Below are positions 34,040 through 43,223 of a stretch of DNA of 64,000 nt, piece after piece. Below the pieces are notes generated by a model. It saw only the letters and a program-made list of their open reading frames with translations. It ran no database searches and had not been told where the DNA came from. The stretch lies in assembly GCA_964546815.1 (NCBI GenBank), contig CAZJLR010000028.1, positions 15,173-79,172 on the forward strand. Direction: 5' to 3'. How positions within the stretch are numbered: the stretch's first letter is position 1; every line of letters begins with the position of its first letter. Position numbers and translations under genes: made by a program. Source of the DNA: JAIEPM01 sp964546815 (lineage in GTDB: Bacteria; Cyanobacteriota; Vampirovibrionia; Obscuribacterales; Obscuribacteraceae).

Positions 34040-36136
34040 CTAGTTGATCACAGGCAGTTCAAGCTTGAAGAGCTGCTGCGGAACCGCGTTTTGCACGTGT
34101 GCTTCGTTTGGTTCAGGAGACCAATCGCAGCCCATTGTTCCTACCGAGAGTTTCGGTGGGTTCTTCGGAGCACGCAGTCCGAATCGTTCTGGAGTAAACG
34201 CCGGTCGCGAAGCTTCGATGCCCTCCGGATAAGGCACCACTTCGTTCATGCCCAGCTCTTTCATGACCCCAACTACGATGGTGAGGTCCTTACGGCTGAG
34301 TTCGAAAGTATCGCGATGCCCGCTTACACGAAGCATCTTCTTCAACCACTTGTGCATGACTTCAGCGAAGTTTGCGACGCGAATGTATTTCACTCGCGGC
34401 ATCAAAGCCCGTTGCAGCCACTTCTCGTGGGTGGCGATACCGGTTGGACACATGCCTTCTGCGCAGCGGCGAGCGCCGATGCAACCGAGGGCATTCATGA
34501 ATGCACGCGCACCGAAAACGTAGTCGGCGCCCAGAGCAAGCTGAATGAACAGGTGAGCAGGGTTGAAGACCTTGCCGCTGGACATCACAACTACTCGGTG
34601 CCTGACGCCGTATTTGCGCAGGACGTTATCGACGATTGGCAGTGCCTGCATGATAGGCAAACCAACGTAGTCGGCTAGAGGCAGTGGTGCTGCGCCGGTG
34701 CCGCCTTCGCCGCCGTCAACGTGAATGAAATCAGGTCCTTCATTGTCGTGGTCTTTCATCCACTGTCCGACTTCGTTGATGAAGTCTTCCTTGCCGATGA
34801 CGATCTTGATACCAACCGGCTTGCCCGAGATTTCCTGCAGCTTGGCGATGAAAGCCATCATTGACGGCACATCGTGGAATTCAGACCAGACGTTTGGTGA
34901 GAGGCAATCTTTGCCTTCCGGAATGCCTCTGATCGCTGCGATTTCTGCAGTTACTTTGGCTGCCGGTAAGATACCGCCGCCGCCAGGCTTGGCGCCCTGT
35001 GCCAGCTTCAGCTTGATTGCCACCACGTGTGGGTTGGCGCTCAGTTTGGCAAACTTCTCGTAGTCGAAGTCACCATCGGCGGTGCGGCACCCGAACTTGG
35101 CTGTACCAAGCTCAAGCATGATTTGCCCACTGCCGAGATAACCAGACTTCGGTGCATCGGTTCTGCGCCACCGTTTTGAGACGAATGACAGCGGGTAGGC
35201 GACGCCCCAGGCCAGCTTTTCTTTCCAGCTTGGGTCGATGCGCGTGCCGTTGAGATGGTAGGGTGTGAGCCCGCCTTCGCCTGTGCTGAGCAGGATGCCT
35301 GAGCGCCCGGCTCCTGATGCCAGAGACTCGACTGCATTTTGCCCGAGCGAACCGAAGCTCATGTCACCGATGCCGAAGCGCCCGTGAATGAACGCCGGGG
35401 TTTTGCACTTCAGCGAATTGTCCGCGTTTCTCCGCGTGCCGCCAAGCACGAGTGGAGCAAGTTCAATTTCCTCTCGATCTGAAATCGGGAAGGTCTGGTT
35501 GCGGATGTGGATTTGGCCTGGCTTGTGGTAGTCCTTGCTGGTGCCCAGGCTGATATCGTGCAGCTGGTTTTTCGATGCACCAATGCAGAACTCCCAGTCT
35601 TGCCGCGTGCCGTTGGGACGGTTGTCTGTGTCGCGCTCAATCCAGTATTGCTGGATTTCAGGGCGAATCATTTCGGCAAGCCAGCGCAATCGTGCCAGCA
35701 GCGGGAAAGCACGTCGCAGTGAGTGGTGCCACTGGAAAACGTCGTACACTGCTGTAATCGCCATCGCTGCGGCGACACAGTAGAGCACTGCCATCCAGGC
35801 GCCTTGTAATTGCCAGCCGAAGAACGCTGCAGCGCCGGCGCCAAGCAACAGGGTTGCAGGCAGAATGCCATGCTTCCAGAGCACCAGCGCGATAGCCGGT
35901 ATGGCGCAGGCAAAGGCAACGACCGGGCCGCCGAAGTGAGCGCCGATTGTCATCGCAGCAGCAGTCGCTACTACGGTGGCAGCGCGCTTCAGTCCGAAGA
36001 CCAGGTAAACCAGAATGAAAGTAAACATTAGCGCCATGAGCGCCAATCCAGAGCCCGCGTAAGCGGTTCCGGCAACGTGTTGCTCAAGCCATAGCGACGC
36101 TATGATCCCGAGCGCAGGGAAGAGTCGAGATAACAT
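34040..36136 (-). CDS. FMN-binding glutamate synthase family protein, membrane-anchored
   Basis: This 698-residue protein has four or more hydrophobic helices in its first 170 residues. The FMN-binding synthase domain of the GltB large subunit follows: FGIGDMSFGSLG, LSTGEGGLTPYH, IHVDGGEGGTGAAPL, VMSSGKVFNP. A Cys-rich segment GCIGARRCAEGMCPTGIATH resembles the Fe-S site of glutamate synthases. The amidotransferase domain is absent, so ammonia or another donor must be used, or the reaction differs. The ATG at 36136 has AAAGGAG six bases upstream; the frame is open to 36286. A bidirectional terminator follows. Confidence 0.9.
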   Translation of the reverse strand: MLSRLFPALGIIASLWLEQHVAGTAYAGSGLALMALMFTFILVYLVFGLKRAATVVATAAAMTIGAHFGGPVVAFACAIPAIALVLWKHGILPATLLLGAGAAAFFGWQLQGAWMAVLYCVAAAMAITAVYDVFQWHHSLRRAFPLLARLRWLAEMIRPEIQQYWIERDTDNRPNGTRQDWEFCIGASKNQLHDISLGTSKDYHKPGQIHIRNQTFPISDREEIELAPLVLGGTRRNADNSLKCKTPAFIHGRFGIGDMSFGSLGQNAVESLASGAGRSGILLSTGEGGLTPYHLNGTRIDPSWKEKLAWGVAYPLSFVSKRWRRTDAPKSGYLGSGQIMLELGTAKFGCRTADGDFDYEKFAKLSANPHVVAIKLKLAQGAKPGGGGILPAAKVTAEIAAIRGIPEGKDCLSPNVWSEFHDVPSMMAFIAKLQEISGKPVGIKIVIGKEDFINEVGQWMKDHDNEGPDFIHVDGGEGGTGAAPLPLADYVGLPIMQALPIVDNVLRKYGVRHRVVVMSSGKVFNPAHLFIQLALGADYVFGARAFMNALGCIGARRCAEGMCPTGIATHEKWLQRALMPRVKYIRVANFAEVMHKWLKKMLRVSGHRDTFELSRKDLTIVVGVMKELGMNEVVPYPEGIEASRPAFTPERFGLRAPKNPPKLSVGTMGCDWSPEPNEAHVQNAVPQQLFKLELPVIN

Positions 36137-36675
36137 TTGAGGCTCCTTTCGAACCGTTTGCAAAACCTCCGTTTTGAATTCCGGTTCAGTCTTTGGGAAC
36201 AAGCAAAATTTGTGAGTGGCCGTATTGCGGCCTTGGTGAGGAAACATGAGTTGTCTTGGCTTACCAGTGAAAGCCAGACTAATCATGTTGGCGAAATTCA
36301 GGCTCAGTTGATTTCGGCACAGTTCGCGCAGGTAATATTCGCTGCTTAAGTTTGAGATTCGAGCTGTGTACTGGTCTTTTGCGTGTGTTGGATGCTTTGT
36401 TGTCTTGGGTGATATGTGGATATGCCCTGTCCTACAGTAAGGCGCTGGGGAAAAGCAACAGAATTGAGATGCAATTATTGAACTTGGTTTGATATGTCTC
36501 TCATCTCGACCATTCGCACTGTTGGCGCAGCGAAGAGGCTAGCGCTAGTTGCTAGCTAGCGTTTGTTTGATAAGTTGGCGCTTATTCTTTTGCGTTTTTG
36601 TCGTTTAAAATGCAAAAGGTTTTGAAAGCGAGTTTTGCTCTTGTAGAACAGAGAAAGTACTCGCTTTAAAAGTAA
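36137..36675. other. Gene-free stretch upstream of the glutamate synthase-like gene
   Basis: No convincing gene. It contains GTTTAAAATGCAAAAGG (36603-36619), a relative of the T-tail motif found after other genes. It also holds the T-tail of the protease gene terminator. GCTAGCGCTAGTTGCTAGCTAGC-type small inverted repeats occur near 36538-36560. Confidence 0.45.
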
Positions 36676-36713
36676 AAAAGAGGTCAAAAGCACCGTTGCT
36701 TTTGACCTCTTTT
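36676..36713 (-). terminator. Strong terminator of the C39-like protease gene
   Basis: A perfect 16-bp stem AAAAGAGGTCAAAAGC with a six-base loop is followed on the minus strand by TTTTTTACTTTTAAAGC. Confidence 0.88.
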
Positions 36714-36732
36714 CTCTCGCGTTTGAGAGTAA

Positions 36733-37494
36733 TCAGAGAATTTCTTCGGCGAGCTTGGCGTGCACCGGCTGGTGTCCGTTGGGTCGCACGATGATGCCCA
36801 TGTGCCGGCATGTTTTCGGCTTCTTCCTGGTGCCGTTGTTGTCGTGCCACCGCTTGTCCAGGTTTGTCCAGGACATGTAGCCATAGCGACAGAGAATGCT
36901 CGGGTCCATGAAGTAGAAATACTGCTCGCGTTTGCCCCTTTTGTTTTTCACCGGTGCACCGGCAAACTGAGGCGCCGAGCTGGAATAACCGATGCAGGCC
37001 ACATAGTGCCCGTTTTCGTTGTAGTCTGGGTCTTCGTAGTCGCGCGGGTCGTCCGACCAGGCTTGGATCGCCAGGATGGTCGCAACTTCTTCGTCGAGCA
37101 AATCGGCCAGGTCGTCGTTGCTCATTCCTTCTTCGATGGACGTGTCGAGCCCCAGCTCATTCATGTAGCGGCTGATGTTTTGAGCGTTGGTTCCGCTGCG
37201 CTTCGTTTTCATGCCTTCCATGAATTCGCTCATGCTGTCAGGGCCAACGCCGTAGAGTCGGCAAAGAGAAGCCCCCGCCAGAGCGCAGGAGTAACCGTTT
37301 GGTTGCGGCAGGTCGGGTGCATCGACGTAGATAGAGCCATCGGGAATTTCGATGGCGAGCCTGGCGGTTTTGGACGACTTCGAGAGGCTGCGCGCTATCT
37401 TGTGGGGTTGCGTGCCGAAAAGCGGATAAGCGGGCAGTTCGGGAGGGCTGATCTTAATCGCGTTTCTCGGCAAAACTAATTGACGCTTAATCAT
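36733..37494 (-). CDS. C39-like papain-fold protein
   Basis: This 253-residue protein has the pattern of a Cys peptidase of the C39-like group. The oxyanion Gln and catalytic Cys are in LPQPNGYSCALAGASLCRLYG (about residues 62-82). The catalytic His is in ENGHYVACIGY (about 160). The third residue is in YFMDPS (about 195). No ABC transporter domain follows, so it may be a stand-alone peptidase or a transglutaminase-like protein. No signal peptide is seen. The ATG has AAAGGAG at seven bases. G/C-ending codons leave the opposite strand open. A strong terminator follows. Confidence 0.78.
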   Translation of the reverse strand: MIKRQLVLPRNAIKISPPELPAYPLFGTQPHKIARSLSKSSKTARLAIEIPDGSIYVDAPDLPQPNGYSCALAGASLCRLYGVGPDSMSEFMEGMKTKRSGTNAQNISRYMNELGLDTSIEEGMSNDDLADLLDEEVATILAIQAWSDDPRDYEDPDYNENGHYVACIGYSSSAPQFAGAPVKNKRGKREQYFYFMDPSILCRYGYMSWTNLDKRWHDNNGTRKKPKTCRHMGIIVRPNGHQPVHAKLAEEIL

Positions 37495-37860
37495 GATCCA
37501 GCTCCTTTGGAGTTAGAGGTGCAAGCCAGCACGCATTCCAGAAAATTCCGGAATGAGCTTTATACCAATTGCTGCGTTAAGCCTGGCTGTTTGCTTGCAA
37601 GACCTAGTTGGAGAAAAAAAAGATACACCCGAGTCTAGAGCCTTCACCGGCGCGTAACCAGTGGGTGCTGCCCGTGGGAAATCTTCAATTCGCTTTTTAG
37701 TCCGCGCCCCTGACTGGAAAGCAGGCTTTTGCAAAGCTGAATCGCGAATTATCAGATATGCGGTTAACCACACTTGATACCGTTGAAGGTCCATCGAAGC
37801 TAGCGCTATGTATCTAATTTGCCTTGCTGCAAGAATTGCGAAAATAGAAGTAGAGCAAAT
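37495..37860. other. Stretch without a supported gene
   Basis: A short open frame on the minus strand (37513-37794) has no Shine-Dalgarno and no recognisable product. I treat the stretch as the promoter region of the C39-like gene. Confidence 0.4.
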
Positions 37861-37897
37861 GCCGGGCCTACCCTCTCGAAAGAAAGATAGGCCCGGC
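37861..37897 (-). terminator. Hairpin after the amidase gene
   Basis: GCCGGGCCTA pairs with TAGGCCCGGC around a 17-base loop, 13 bases beyond the stop. The downstream minus-strand sequence is only mildly T-rich. Confidence 0.6.
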
Positions 37898-37909
37898 AGC
37901 GCTCGACTT

Positions 37910-38893
37910 CTAGTTTTTCAAGCCAAGTTTTTTCTTGGCCCAGTAGAGCTCAAGTCCGTTGGCGATTGCCACACAAAACTTGTGCTGGTATGAAGGCGTA
38001 ATCAGATTGCGCCGGTCAGGTCGGTTTGTGATATAGCCGGTTTCGATAAGCAGGCTTGGGACGTTAGGATTGTTTAGCACCCAGAAGTTGCGGGTGAAAA
38101 TGCCTTTGTCCGTCGCTTTGAGCTGCTGAAGCAAAATACTGTGCATTGTGTGAGCAAGCATGCGGCTGCAAGCCTCTCTGAAATATGTTTGCAGTCCGCC
38201 AGAGCTGCTCTGGGCAACCGAACTGTTCACATGGATGGAAATGAAAATGTCCGGATTGACCTTAGTGACGATGGCGCTGATGTCCGAAAGTTCAAGGTCT
38301 ACCTTGTCGTCTTCGCGAGTGACGATTACCTTGGCACCTCGTGCTTTGAGCACTTTTCTCAAGTGTAAGACGATTTGCAATGTGATGTCTTTCTCGCGAA
38401 TACCCAATCGAACAGCGCCAGGGTCGTGTCCTCCGTGGCCGGCATCGAGAAGAACAGTTTTGCCTTTCCACAAACTGCGGTCGGAGTTTGCTGCAGAGTC
38501 ACTTGCTTGCTTTGTGGCATTGGCCGGCGTCTGAGTGCTGCTATTGGTCTGAGTCGTGCTGTTTGTCGGAGTCTCTGTTGTGCTGTTTACCACACTTTGT
38601 GTGGTATCGGCCGGAGGCTCTGTCGTTGCGTTTGCCGATGACTGCGTTGTGGCATCCGGCATAGTTTGTGTTGTGCTGTTCGGCAAAGGCTCTGTGCTGT
38701 TGTTTGCCGAAACAGGTTTTTTGACGTCGGTCTGAGTCTGCTTAGTAACTTTGCTGCTACCATCAATAAGTGGTTGAGCTTTTACAGTTCCACCAAGGAT
38801 TATTATTACTAGCAGAAACCAGAAAATGCTGAGGGCAAAGCCCCCCAACAGGTCTTTATGCTTGGAAATTTCCAGGGCTTTGATATAGACCAC
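37910..38893 (-). CDS. N-acetylmuramoyl-L-alanine amidase (Amidase_3), membrane-anchored
   Basis: The enzyme cleaves the amide between muramic acid and the stem peptide of peptidoglycan. The catalytic domain (C-terminal about 185 residues) shows the zinc ligands: His in LLDAGHGGHDPG, Glu in REKDITLQ, His in FISIHVNSS, and the catalytic Glu in LLIETGYITN. An N-terminal membrane helix (FALSIFWFLLVIIILGG) is joined by a linker of about 100 residues rich in Thr, Asn, Ser and Gln built from imperfect NSTTQT-like repeats. The start is uncertain. A GTG at 38893 follows AAGGG closely. Longer starts up to 38962 would lie inside the terminator of the upstream gene. Confidence 0.9.
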   Translation of the reverse strand: MVYIKALEISKHKDLLGGFALSIFWFLLVIIILGGTVKAQPLIDGSSKVTKQTQTDVKKPVSANNSTEPLPNSTTQTMPDATTQSSANATTEPPADTTQSVVNSTTETPTNSTTQTNSSTQTPANATKQASDSAANSDRSLWKGKTVLLDAGHGGHDPGAVRLGIREKDITLQIVLHLRKVLKARGAKVIVTREDDKVDLELSDISAIVTKVNPDIFISIHVNSSVAQSSSGGLQTYFREACSRMLAHTMHSILLQQLKATDKGIFTRNFWVLNNPNVPSLLIETGYITNRPDRRNLITPSYQHKFCVAIANGLELYWAKKKLGLKN

Positions 38894-38931
38894 ATCCCTT
38901 CTATATTTGGATCGTTTTGCTGGTAGAAACG

Positions 38932-38972
38932 GAAGGAGACCGCGCCATTGCGAAAATGGCACGGTCTCCTTC
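38932..38972 (-). terminator. Strong hairpin after the thioredoxin-fold gene
   Basis: A 17-bp stem with one mismatch (GAAGGAGACCGcGCCAT) and a seven-base loop lies 14 bases past the stop. The minus strand continues CGTTTCTACC. Confidence 0.75.
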
Positions 38973-38986
38973 AGACAGAAAGAAAG

Positions 38987-39814
38987 CTAGTGCGCGAAGA
39001 CCTGCATGAGCTCGCTGAGCGTGCAGAAACCGTTGTGCACTTTGTTTATCATGATGCAGCCGTCCTCTTCGAGGTTGTAGACAGCGATGCAAGGAATGCC
39101 GCCGAGGCTCTTGCTGTCCTCTTCATCCTGGATGAGGTCGATTTTCACGAAGTTCATCTCGTTGGAGTACATTGCTGCAAGCTGCTCGAAGTAGACTTCT
39201 TGCACTGCCGACAGAAGTGAACTGCTGTCGTAGTAGAGGGTCACTACCGGAAGTCCGCTGGCCTGCATCAGTGGTAAAACCTCGTCGGCAGTGACCTTCC
39301 GGCAGTGCGACTTGATATTGCCGTTGGCCTGATTTTTCATCGCGGCTTGGAAGAAGTCGTAGATCTCCTCGTGTGTCAGCGCACCTACAGCCGAGTTGAG
39401 CACTTTGAGTTGGCCGTTGGAGCCGGGCACAAGCATCAAGATCAGCGGAGTGCGTCCGACGTGCGTGCTGGTGGTGACGTCGGCGTCAACGTCGATTTTG
39501 TAGAAGCGGACAGTGTTGCTTACGTAGTCTCCCCAATTACGCGCAACATCTTCGATGTAGCGCTGCTGGCGTTCGGATGCGGGGTCGCCTTGCTTGTAAT
39601 AGAGGATGAACATGCGTCCGCTGTTGGGCAGAGCGTCTTGAAGAACAGCGTCGGATGTGCTTTCGTGCCACATGATGTAAGGATAGGCCGACTGACTGCG
39701 CTGAGCCACTTCGTTTTGGGTTGGAGAAAGTGGGCTAGCAGCTGCAGTGCCGATGTTGCAGCTCAGAATGCTGAAAGTCGCAAGGGCCAGAGAGAGTTTG
39801 CTAAAGCAATTCAT
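38987..39814 (-). CDS. Exported thioredoxin-fold protein without CXXC
   Basis: This 275-residue protein has a signal peptide (LSLALATFSILSCNIGTAAAS). Two thioredoxin-like halves follow. The first has FILYYKQGDPASERQQRYIE then FYKIDVDADVTTSTHVGRTPLILML. The second has VVTLYYDSSSLLSAVQEVYFEQ then NFVKIDLIQDEEDSKSLGGIPCIAVY. Both keep the cis-Pro region, but the CXXC site is missing in both, so redox activity is unlikely. A Cys before TAAAS hints at a possible lipoprotein, with a poor lipobox. The ATG has AAAGGA 11 bases upstream. The codon style is G/C-ending. Confidence 0.75.
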   Translation of the reverse strand: MNCFSKLSLALATFSILSCNIGTAAASPLSPTQNEVAQRSQSAYPYIMWHESTSDAVLQDALPNSGRMFILYYKQGDPASERQQRYIEDVARNWGDYVSNTVRFYKIDVDADVTTSTHVGRTPLILMLVPGSNGQLKVLNSAVGALTHEEIYDFFQAAMKNQANGNIKSHCRKVTADEVLPLMQASGLPVVTLYYDSSSLLSAVQEVYFEQLAAMYSNEMNFVKIDLIQDEEDSKSLGGIPCIAVYNLEEDGCIMINKVHNGFCTLSELMQVFAH

Positions 39815-40287
39815 TTAGTTGTGTGTCCTTTCGATCTAAATCGTTTCGCAACCGTGTCAATAAAGACATCGATAAGATGCTTTTTTCCGTAGAGTTAGCC
39901 GGCGTAATGCTTTGAGTTTGGGCTGTTTTCCAGGGACTTGAGATAGATGCGAAACGTTATATCTACAAGCTAAAGATCCTCAGTTGAAAAACATAGTTTT
40001 TGTATTTCAATAAAAGGTTGCGGTCGCGGACTGGAAATGCGCCAAGAAAGGCTTCTGAAGAGCTTCTTGTAAATGCCGGTCGTGAATCAGAATTCTTTTG
40101 CTAAGCGTGAAACTACTAATTGCTTGAAATCGAAAAGTGCTATTAGAGCTGCGCAAGTAATTTGCTATTTAAGCTAGCGACCCAAAAAAGACCCGAAAAC
40201 GACCGATTTATGCCGCTCTAGCTTAGTAGGCTCTTAGCTAACCGGAATTGGTTGGGTTTACGTTTGTAATGTACTTAGGATTTCACC
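39815..40287. other. Divergent intergenic stretch
   Basis: About 470 bases between the thioredoxin-fold gene and the TPR gene. It must carry two divergent promoters. No gene, repeat or strong hairpin was seen. Confidence 0.45.
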
Positions 40288-40833
40288 ATGCTGAAAAATG
40301 ACCACGTGCGAAACAATTATCTTGAAATGGGAATAGCTGCGTGCAAAGCAGGCAGGCTCGCTGAAGCAGCCACAATGCTCGAAGCCGGAATGCAAGAATG
40401 TGATCGCTTGAACTTAAAAGACCTGGGCACAGCGGCAATTTTGTATAACCTTGCAGTCGTCTATCATAAAAGTGGTATCACAGCTCCACTCGAAAAATTG
40501 CTGCTGCGCTGCTTAAAGCTCTGTCGTCGTTATGGAGGTAAAGAACATCCGACTTTGCCGATGGTATCACGCTTGCTTGCAGATCAATACTACAAAAATT
40601 CGAAGTACGAGCAGTCTGCACATTTTTACAGACAAGCATTGAAGAGTCCGTCTCTTTCGCCTGCAGACCAGGCTGACTGTCTTGTACGATTGTTGGCTAT
40701 AGAAAATGCTCTGGCAAATCGCGACCGAGTAGAACAAATATGCCAGGATATTTGTTCGCTAAAAATCAACTATTTTGAAAGTAACAAAGCGCTGGCTGTC
40801 GGTTCGCAGGTTATTGCCATCGGTGCAATCTAG
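40288..40833 (+). CDS. Short TPR-repeat protein
   Basis: This 181-residue protein is built of helical TPR-like repeats, such as YLEMGIAACKAGRLAEAATMLEAGM (start about residue 11, cut here only as a description) and LADQYYKNSKYEQSAHFYRQ near residue 96. No signal peptide or enzyme motif is present. It is probably a cytoplasmic protein-binding protein. The ATG has AGGA at seven bases. It is convergent with the TPR protein at 40845, 11 bases away. Confidence 0.8.
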   Translation: MLKNDHVRNNYLEMGIAACKAGRLAEAATMLEAGMQECDRLNLKDLGTAAILYNLAVVYHKSGITAPLEKLLLRCLKLCRRYGGKEHPTLPMVSRLLADQYYKNSKYEQSAHFYRQALKSPSLSPADQADCLVRLLAIENALANRDRVEQICQDICSLKINYFESNKALAVGSQVIAIGAI

Positions 40834-40844
40834 GGGCTCTGTAC

Positions 40845-42584
40845 TTACGGGGTGAGAGTTGGTTTTTGTTGTTTTGAATTGAAGAAGTCTGGTATGTGCG
40901 TTACGACATGCTGGCTTACTGCAGCGTCTTCTTTTGCTGCGGCTGCAAAGTCTTTCTTGTCTAGAAGCACTTTGAGGAGGCAGGAATGATATATCACATT
41001 GTTGGGATCGTCCTTCAATGCCTCTCTGTATTCCTGTTCTGCGGAATTCAAATTCGCTGTTTCAAAAAGTGTGTCTGCTAGAGCCGCATGCTCTGCCGCA
41101 CGCTTTTCATCTTTGCCTAATGAGTCGAAGTCGAATTTGGGTGGACGTGTGGAAAGACCTGCTGTAGTGGACATGGCGGGACGAATCTGGTTGAATATTT
41201 TTGCCTCGACCAGAGCATCAGCAAATTTCTTTTGTTTCCACAAAAAGGTTGCGATGTTTGCATGCATTTTGCACAAAGCAATTAAATAGTTGCCTCCGCT
41301 GGGTAATTGGCGACCTTTAAACAACTCTTCTGCCTTCAAGTATGCTTCGAATGCCTTTTCAGAGTAACCTGAGCTGTTTAGCGAGTTGGCTAATTCAATT
41401 TGTGCGTTTACAGATTTAGGGCATGCAGCTGTCCATTGTTTGCATATTTCCAGTCTGCTTTTGGGATCTTTTGCGGCTGATGCCAGTTCTAATAAGTGTG
41501 TGTAAACAGGGCTGTTGTGCGGGTTTAGCTGAGCAGAATGTAAAAAGGCTTCCTTTGCTTTGCTGTATTCGCCTTTGCTTTTTGCGATTACACCTTGAAT
41601 GAAATATAGCTCGCTTGAATTTGGACGCATTTTTGCAAGATAGCTCAAACTGGCTTCAGCATCGGCTTTAGAGCCGAAATACGATTGCATAAGTGCCCAG
41701 TTAACAAAAGCCTGGCTAGAAAGTCTTTTGCATTTGAAGCATTCTTTGAATTCTTTGTCTGCAGCTTTGATGTTGAGATTTTTCATTTCAATCATCGCTA
41801 TGCAATAGTGCCAGAGCGGGTCTGTCGGGCAGATTTTACTTGCGTCTTGAAATGCTTTTATGGCATTGCGTGTGTTCTTTGCTGCTGATTCTGCTTTCCC
41901 TAAATAAATAATCTTGAGATAATTTGAATCGCTCAAGTCAGCAAGTTGTTTGAATGTTTTGGCAGCAAGCTCAGGCTCATCAGTAGCATCATAGATATTT
42001 GCCAGCTTGAGTAGCGCTTTTTGATCGTCTTTGTATTTGCTTGTGTATTCTTCGAGCAAATCAGTAGCGTCGATTGAATAGTCTCGCTCGTGTGCCAGAA
42101 ATGCCTTTGCTCTGAGCGAAATTTGAGGGTCGCTGCTTTTGCTGAGCTGCTCATACTCGGCTTCGCATTCTTTCCAGAGCCCATTGCGAAAGAAATAATC
42201 CGCTTTTTGAAACTTGCATCGAATGTCGTCAGGGTTTAGCTTTGCTGCGATAGAAACTGCTTGCAGAGCGGCGGCGTCGTTTTCGTCCAGCCTAAATGCC
42301 AATGCAATAGTTCGCATAGTTAATGCTGCTGAAGCGTTATCTTTAGCTTCTAGCGCCCGGTTGAGAGCCGGAGTCAAATTTCTGATGGCTTCGTCGCATC
42401 TTAAATTGTTCAACGCTTCCATGGCGGCTGACTGCGTTGCTTTCTTGTCGCTTTGATCTGGCGCAGCTGATGCTCTCAGCTGCGGCACAAGTAGGCAGAG
42501 CGCTGAGAGAGCTAAAACCAAGGAAGTTTTGATTGCTGGATTATTTGCCTTTTCGTTTGTCACGGAAAAATTCTTGTAGAACAT
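40845..42584 (-). CDS. Exported TPR-repeat protein
   Basis: This 579-residue protein has a signal peptide (SLVLALSALCLLVPQLRASAAP at about 20-41). About a dozen TPR units follow, ending with a repeat near 500-570. Several are well formed, for example KAFQDASKICPTDPLWHYCI and YSKAKEAFLHSAQLNPHNSP. TPR arrays are binding scaffolds, and the partner is unknown. The ATG has GAGGAAG nine bases upstream. The gene overlaps the tadA 3' end by 44 bases, so the two are probably co-transcribed. Confidence 0.85.
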   Translation of the reverse strand: MFYKNFSVTNEKANNPAIKTSLVLALSALCLLVPQLRASAAPDQSDKKATQSAAMEALNNLRCDEAIRNLTPALNRALEAKDNASAALTMRTIALAFRLDENDAAALQAVSIAAKLNPDDIRCKFQKADYFFRNGLWKECEAEYEQLSKSSDPQISLRAKAFLAHERDYSIDATDLLEEYTSKYKDDQKALLKLANIYDATDEPELAAKTFKQLADLSDSNYLKIIYLGKAESAAKNTRNAIKAFQDASKICPTDPLWHYCIAMIEMKNLNIKAADKEFKECFKCKRLSSQAFVNWALMQSYFGSKADAEASLSYLAKMRPNSSELYFIQGVIAKSKGEYSKAKEAFLHSAQLNPHNSPVYTHLLELASAAKDPKSRLEICKQWTAACPKSVNAQIELANSLNSSGYSEKAFEAYLKAEELFKGRQLPSGGNYLIALCKMHANIATFLWKQKKFADALVEAKIFNQIRPAMSTTAGLSTRPPKFDFDSLGKDEKRAAEHAALADTLFETANLNSAEQEYREALKDDPNNVIYHSCLLKVLLDKKDFAAAAKEDAAVSQHVVTHIPDFFNSKQQKPTLTP

Positions 42585-42999
42585 GGGAGCATTCTTCCTC
42601 TAGTATGCCAGCTATGACTTCGGGTGTGGGAAGTGACTTTCTTTTTGCGAAAAGATTAAATGCAGACCCGGCAGCCCCAGACACGGGGTCGTAAGCGCCA
42701 AAAATGACAGACTTCATGCGAGTTTGGATTATGGCTTCTGCGCACATTGGACAGGGCTCTAGGCTGCAAATGAGGGTGCAGCCCAGCAGGCGCCAGCTGT
42801 CCAGTTTGGCGGCTGCAATTTTGATAGCTAGAAGCTCTGCGTGACCGAGGGGGTCTTTTAATGTTTCTCTCTGGTTGAACCCGGCTGCGATTATTTGATC
42901 GTCTTTGACAATAATTGCTCCGACGGGCACGTCAGCGCCACAGCAAGCCGCTTGCTCAAGTGCAAGTCTCATATATTTTTCTATTTTGGAAATTTCCAA
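42541..42999 (-). CDS. tadA: tRNA-specific adenosine deaminase TadA
   Basis: TadA converts adenosine 34 to inosine in tRNA-Arg(ACG). The 152-residue protein has the zinc deaminase motif: HAE (His53, Glu55) and PCPMC (Cys83, Cys86), with VPVGAIIV and the family length. The TTG start at 42999 has GGA nine bases upstream and gives an N-terminus like other TadA proteins. An ATG at 42972 would shorten it by nine residues. A TATACT that could be the -10 lies further upstream. It overlaps the TPR gene that follows. Guanine deaminase is a less likely alternative. Confidence 0.88.
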   Translation of the reverse strand: MEISKIEKYMRLALEQAACCGADVPVGAIIVKDDQIIAAGFNQRETLKDPLGHAELLAIKIAAAKLDSWRLLGCTLICSLEPCPMCAEAIIQTRMKSVIFGAYDPVSGAAGSAFNLFAKRKSLPTPEVIAGILEEECSHVLQEFFRDKRKGK

Positions 43000-43177
43000 A
43001 TTTTTTTGTCCAAAATTCGAATCTTGAGTATACAAATAATTATCAGCTGACGCCCAGAGAAACACCAACTGCAATGGCGTGCTCTATGCGTGAGTCTGAA
43101 GTTTCTGATGTCATCGAGATCTCTTCCAGGGGTGGGCGGGGTTTCAAGATACAAAAGAAGCATTCAAATACTACTAG

Positions 43178-43211
43178 AAGACCGTTACGTAAGTAGCGGT
43201 CTTTCTTTTTT
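43178..43211 (+). terminator. Terminator-like hairpin between agmatinase and tadA
   Basis: AAGACCG pairs with CGGTCTT around a 12-base loop, followed on the plus strand by TCTTTTTT. No plus-strand gene is known upstream of it, so its user is unclear; it may end the agmatinase transcript imperfectly. Confidence 0.45.
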
Positions 43212-43223
43212 GACTTTATTTGT

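Noticed and set aside
36760..37479. 239-residue open frame on the plus strand
   Set aside because: Shadow of the C39-like gene caused by codon bias.
37513..37794. 93-residue open frame on the minus strand
   Set aside because: No ribosome site and no family; it sits in the promoter region of the C39-like gene.
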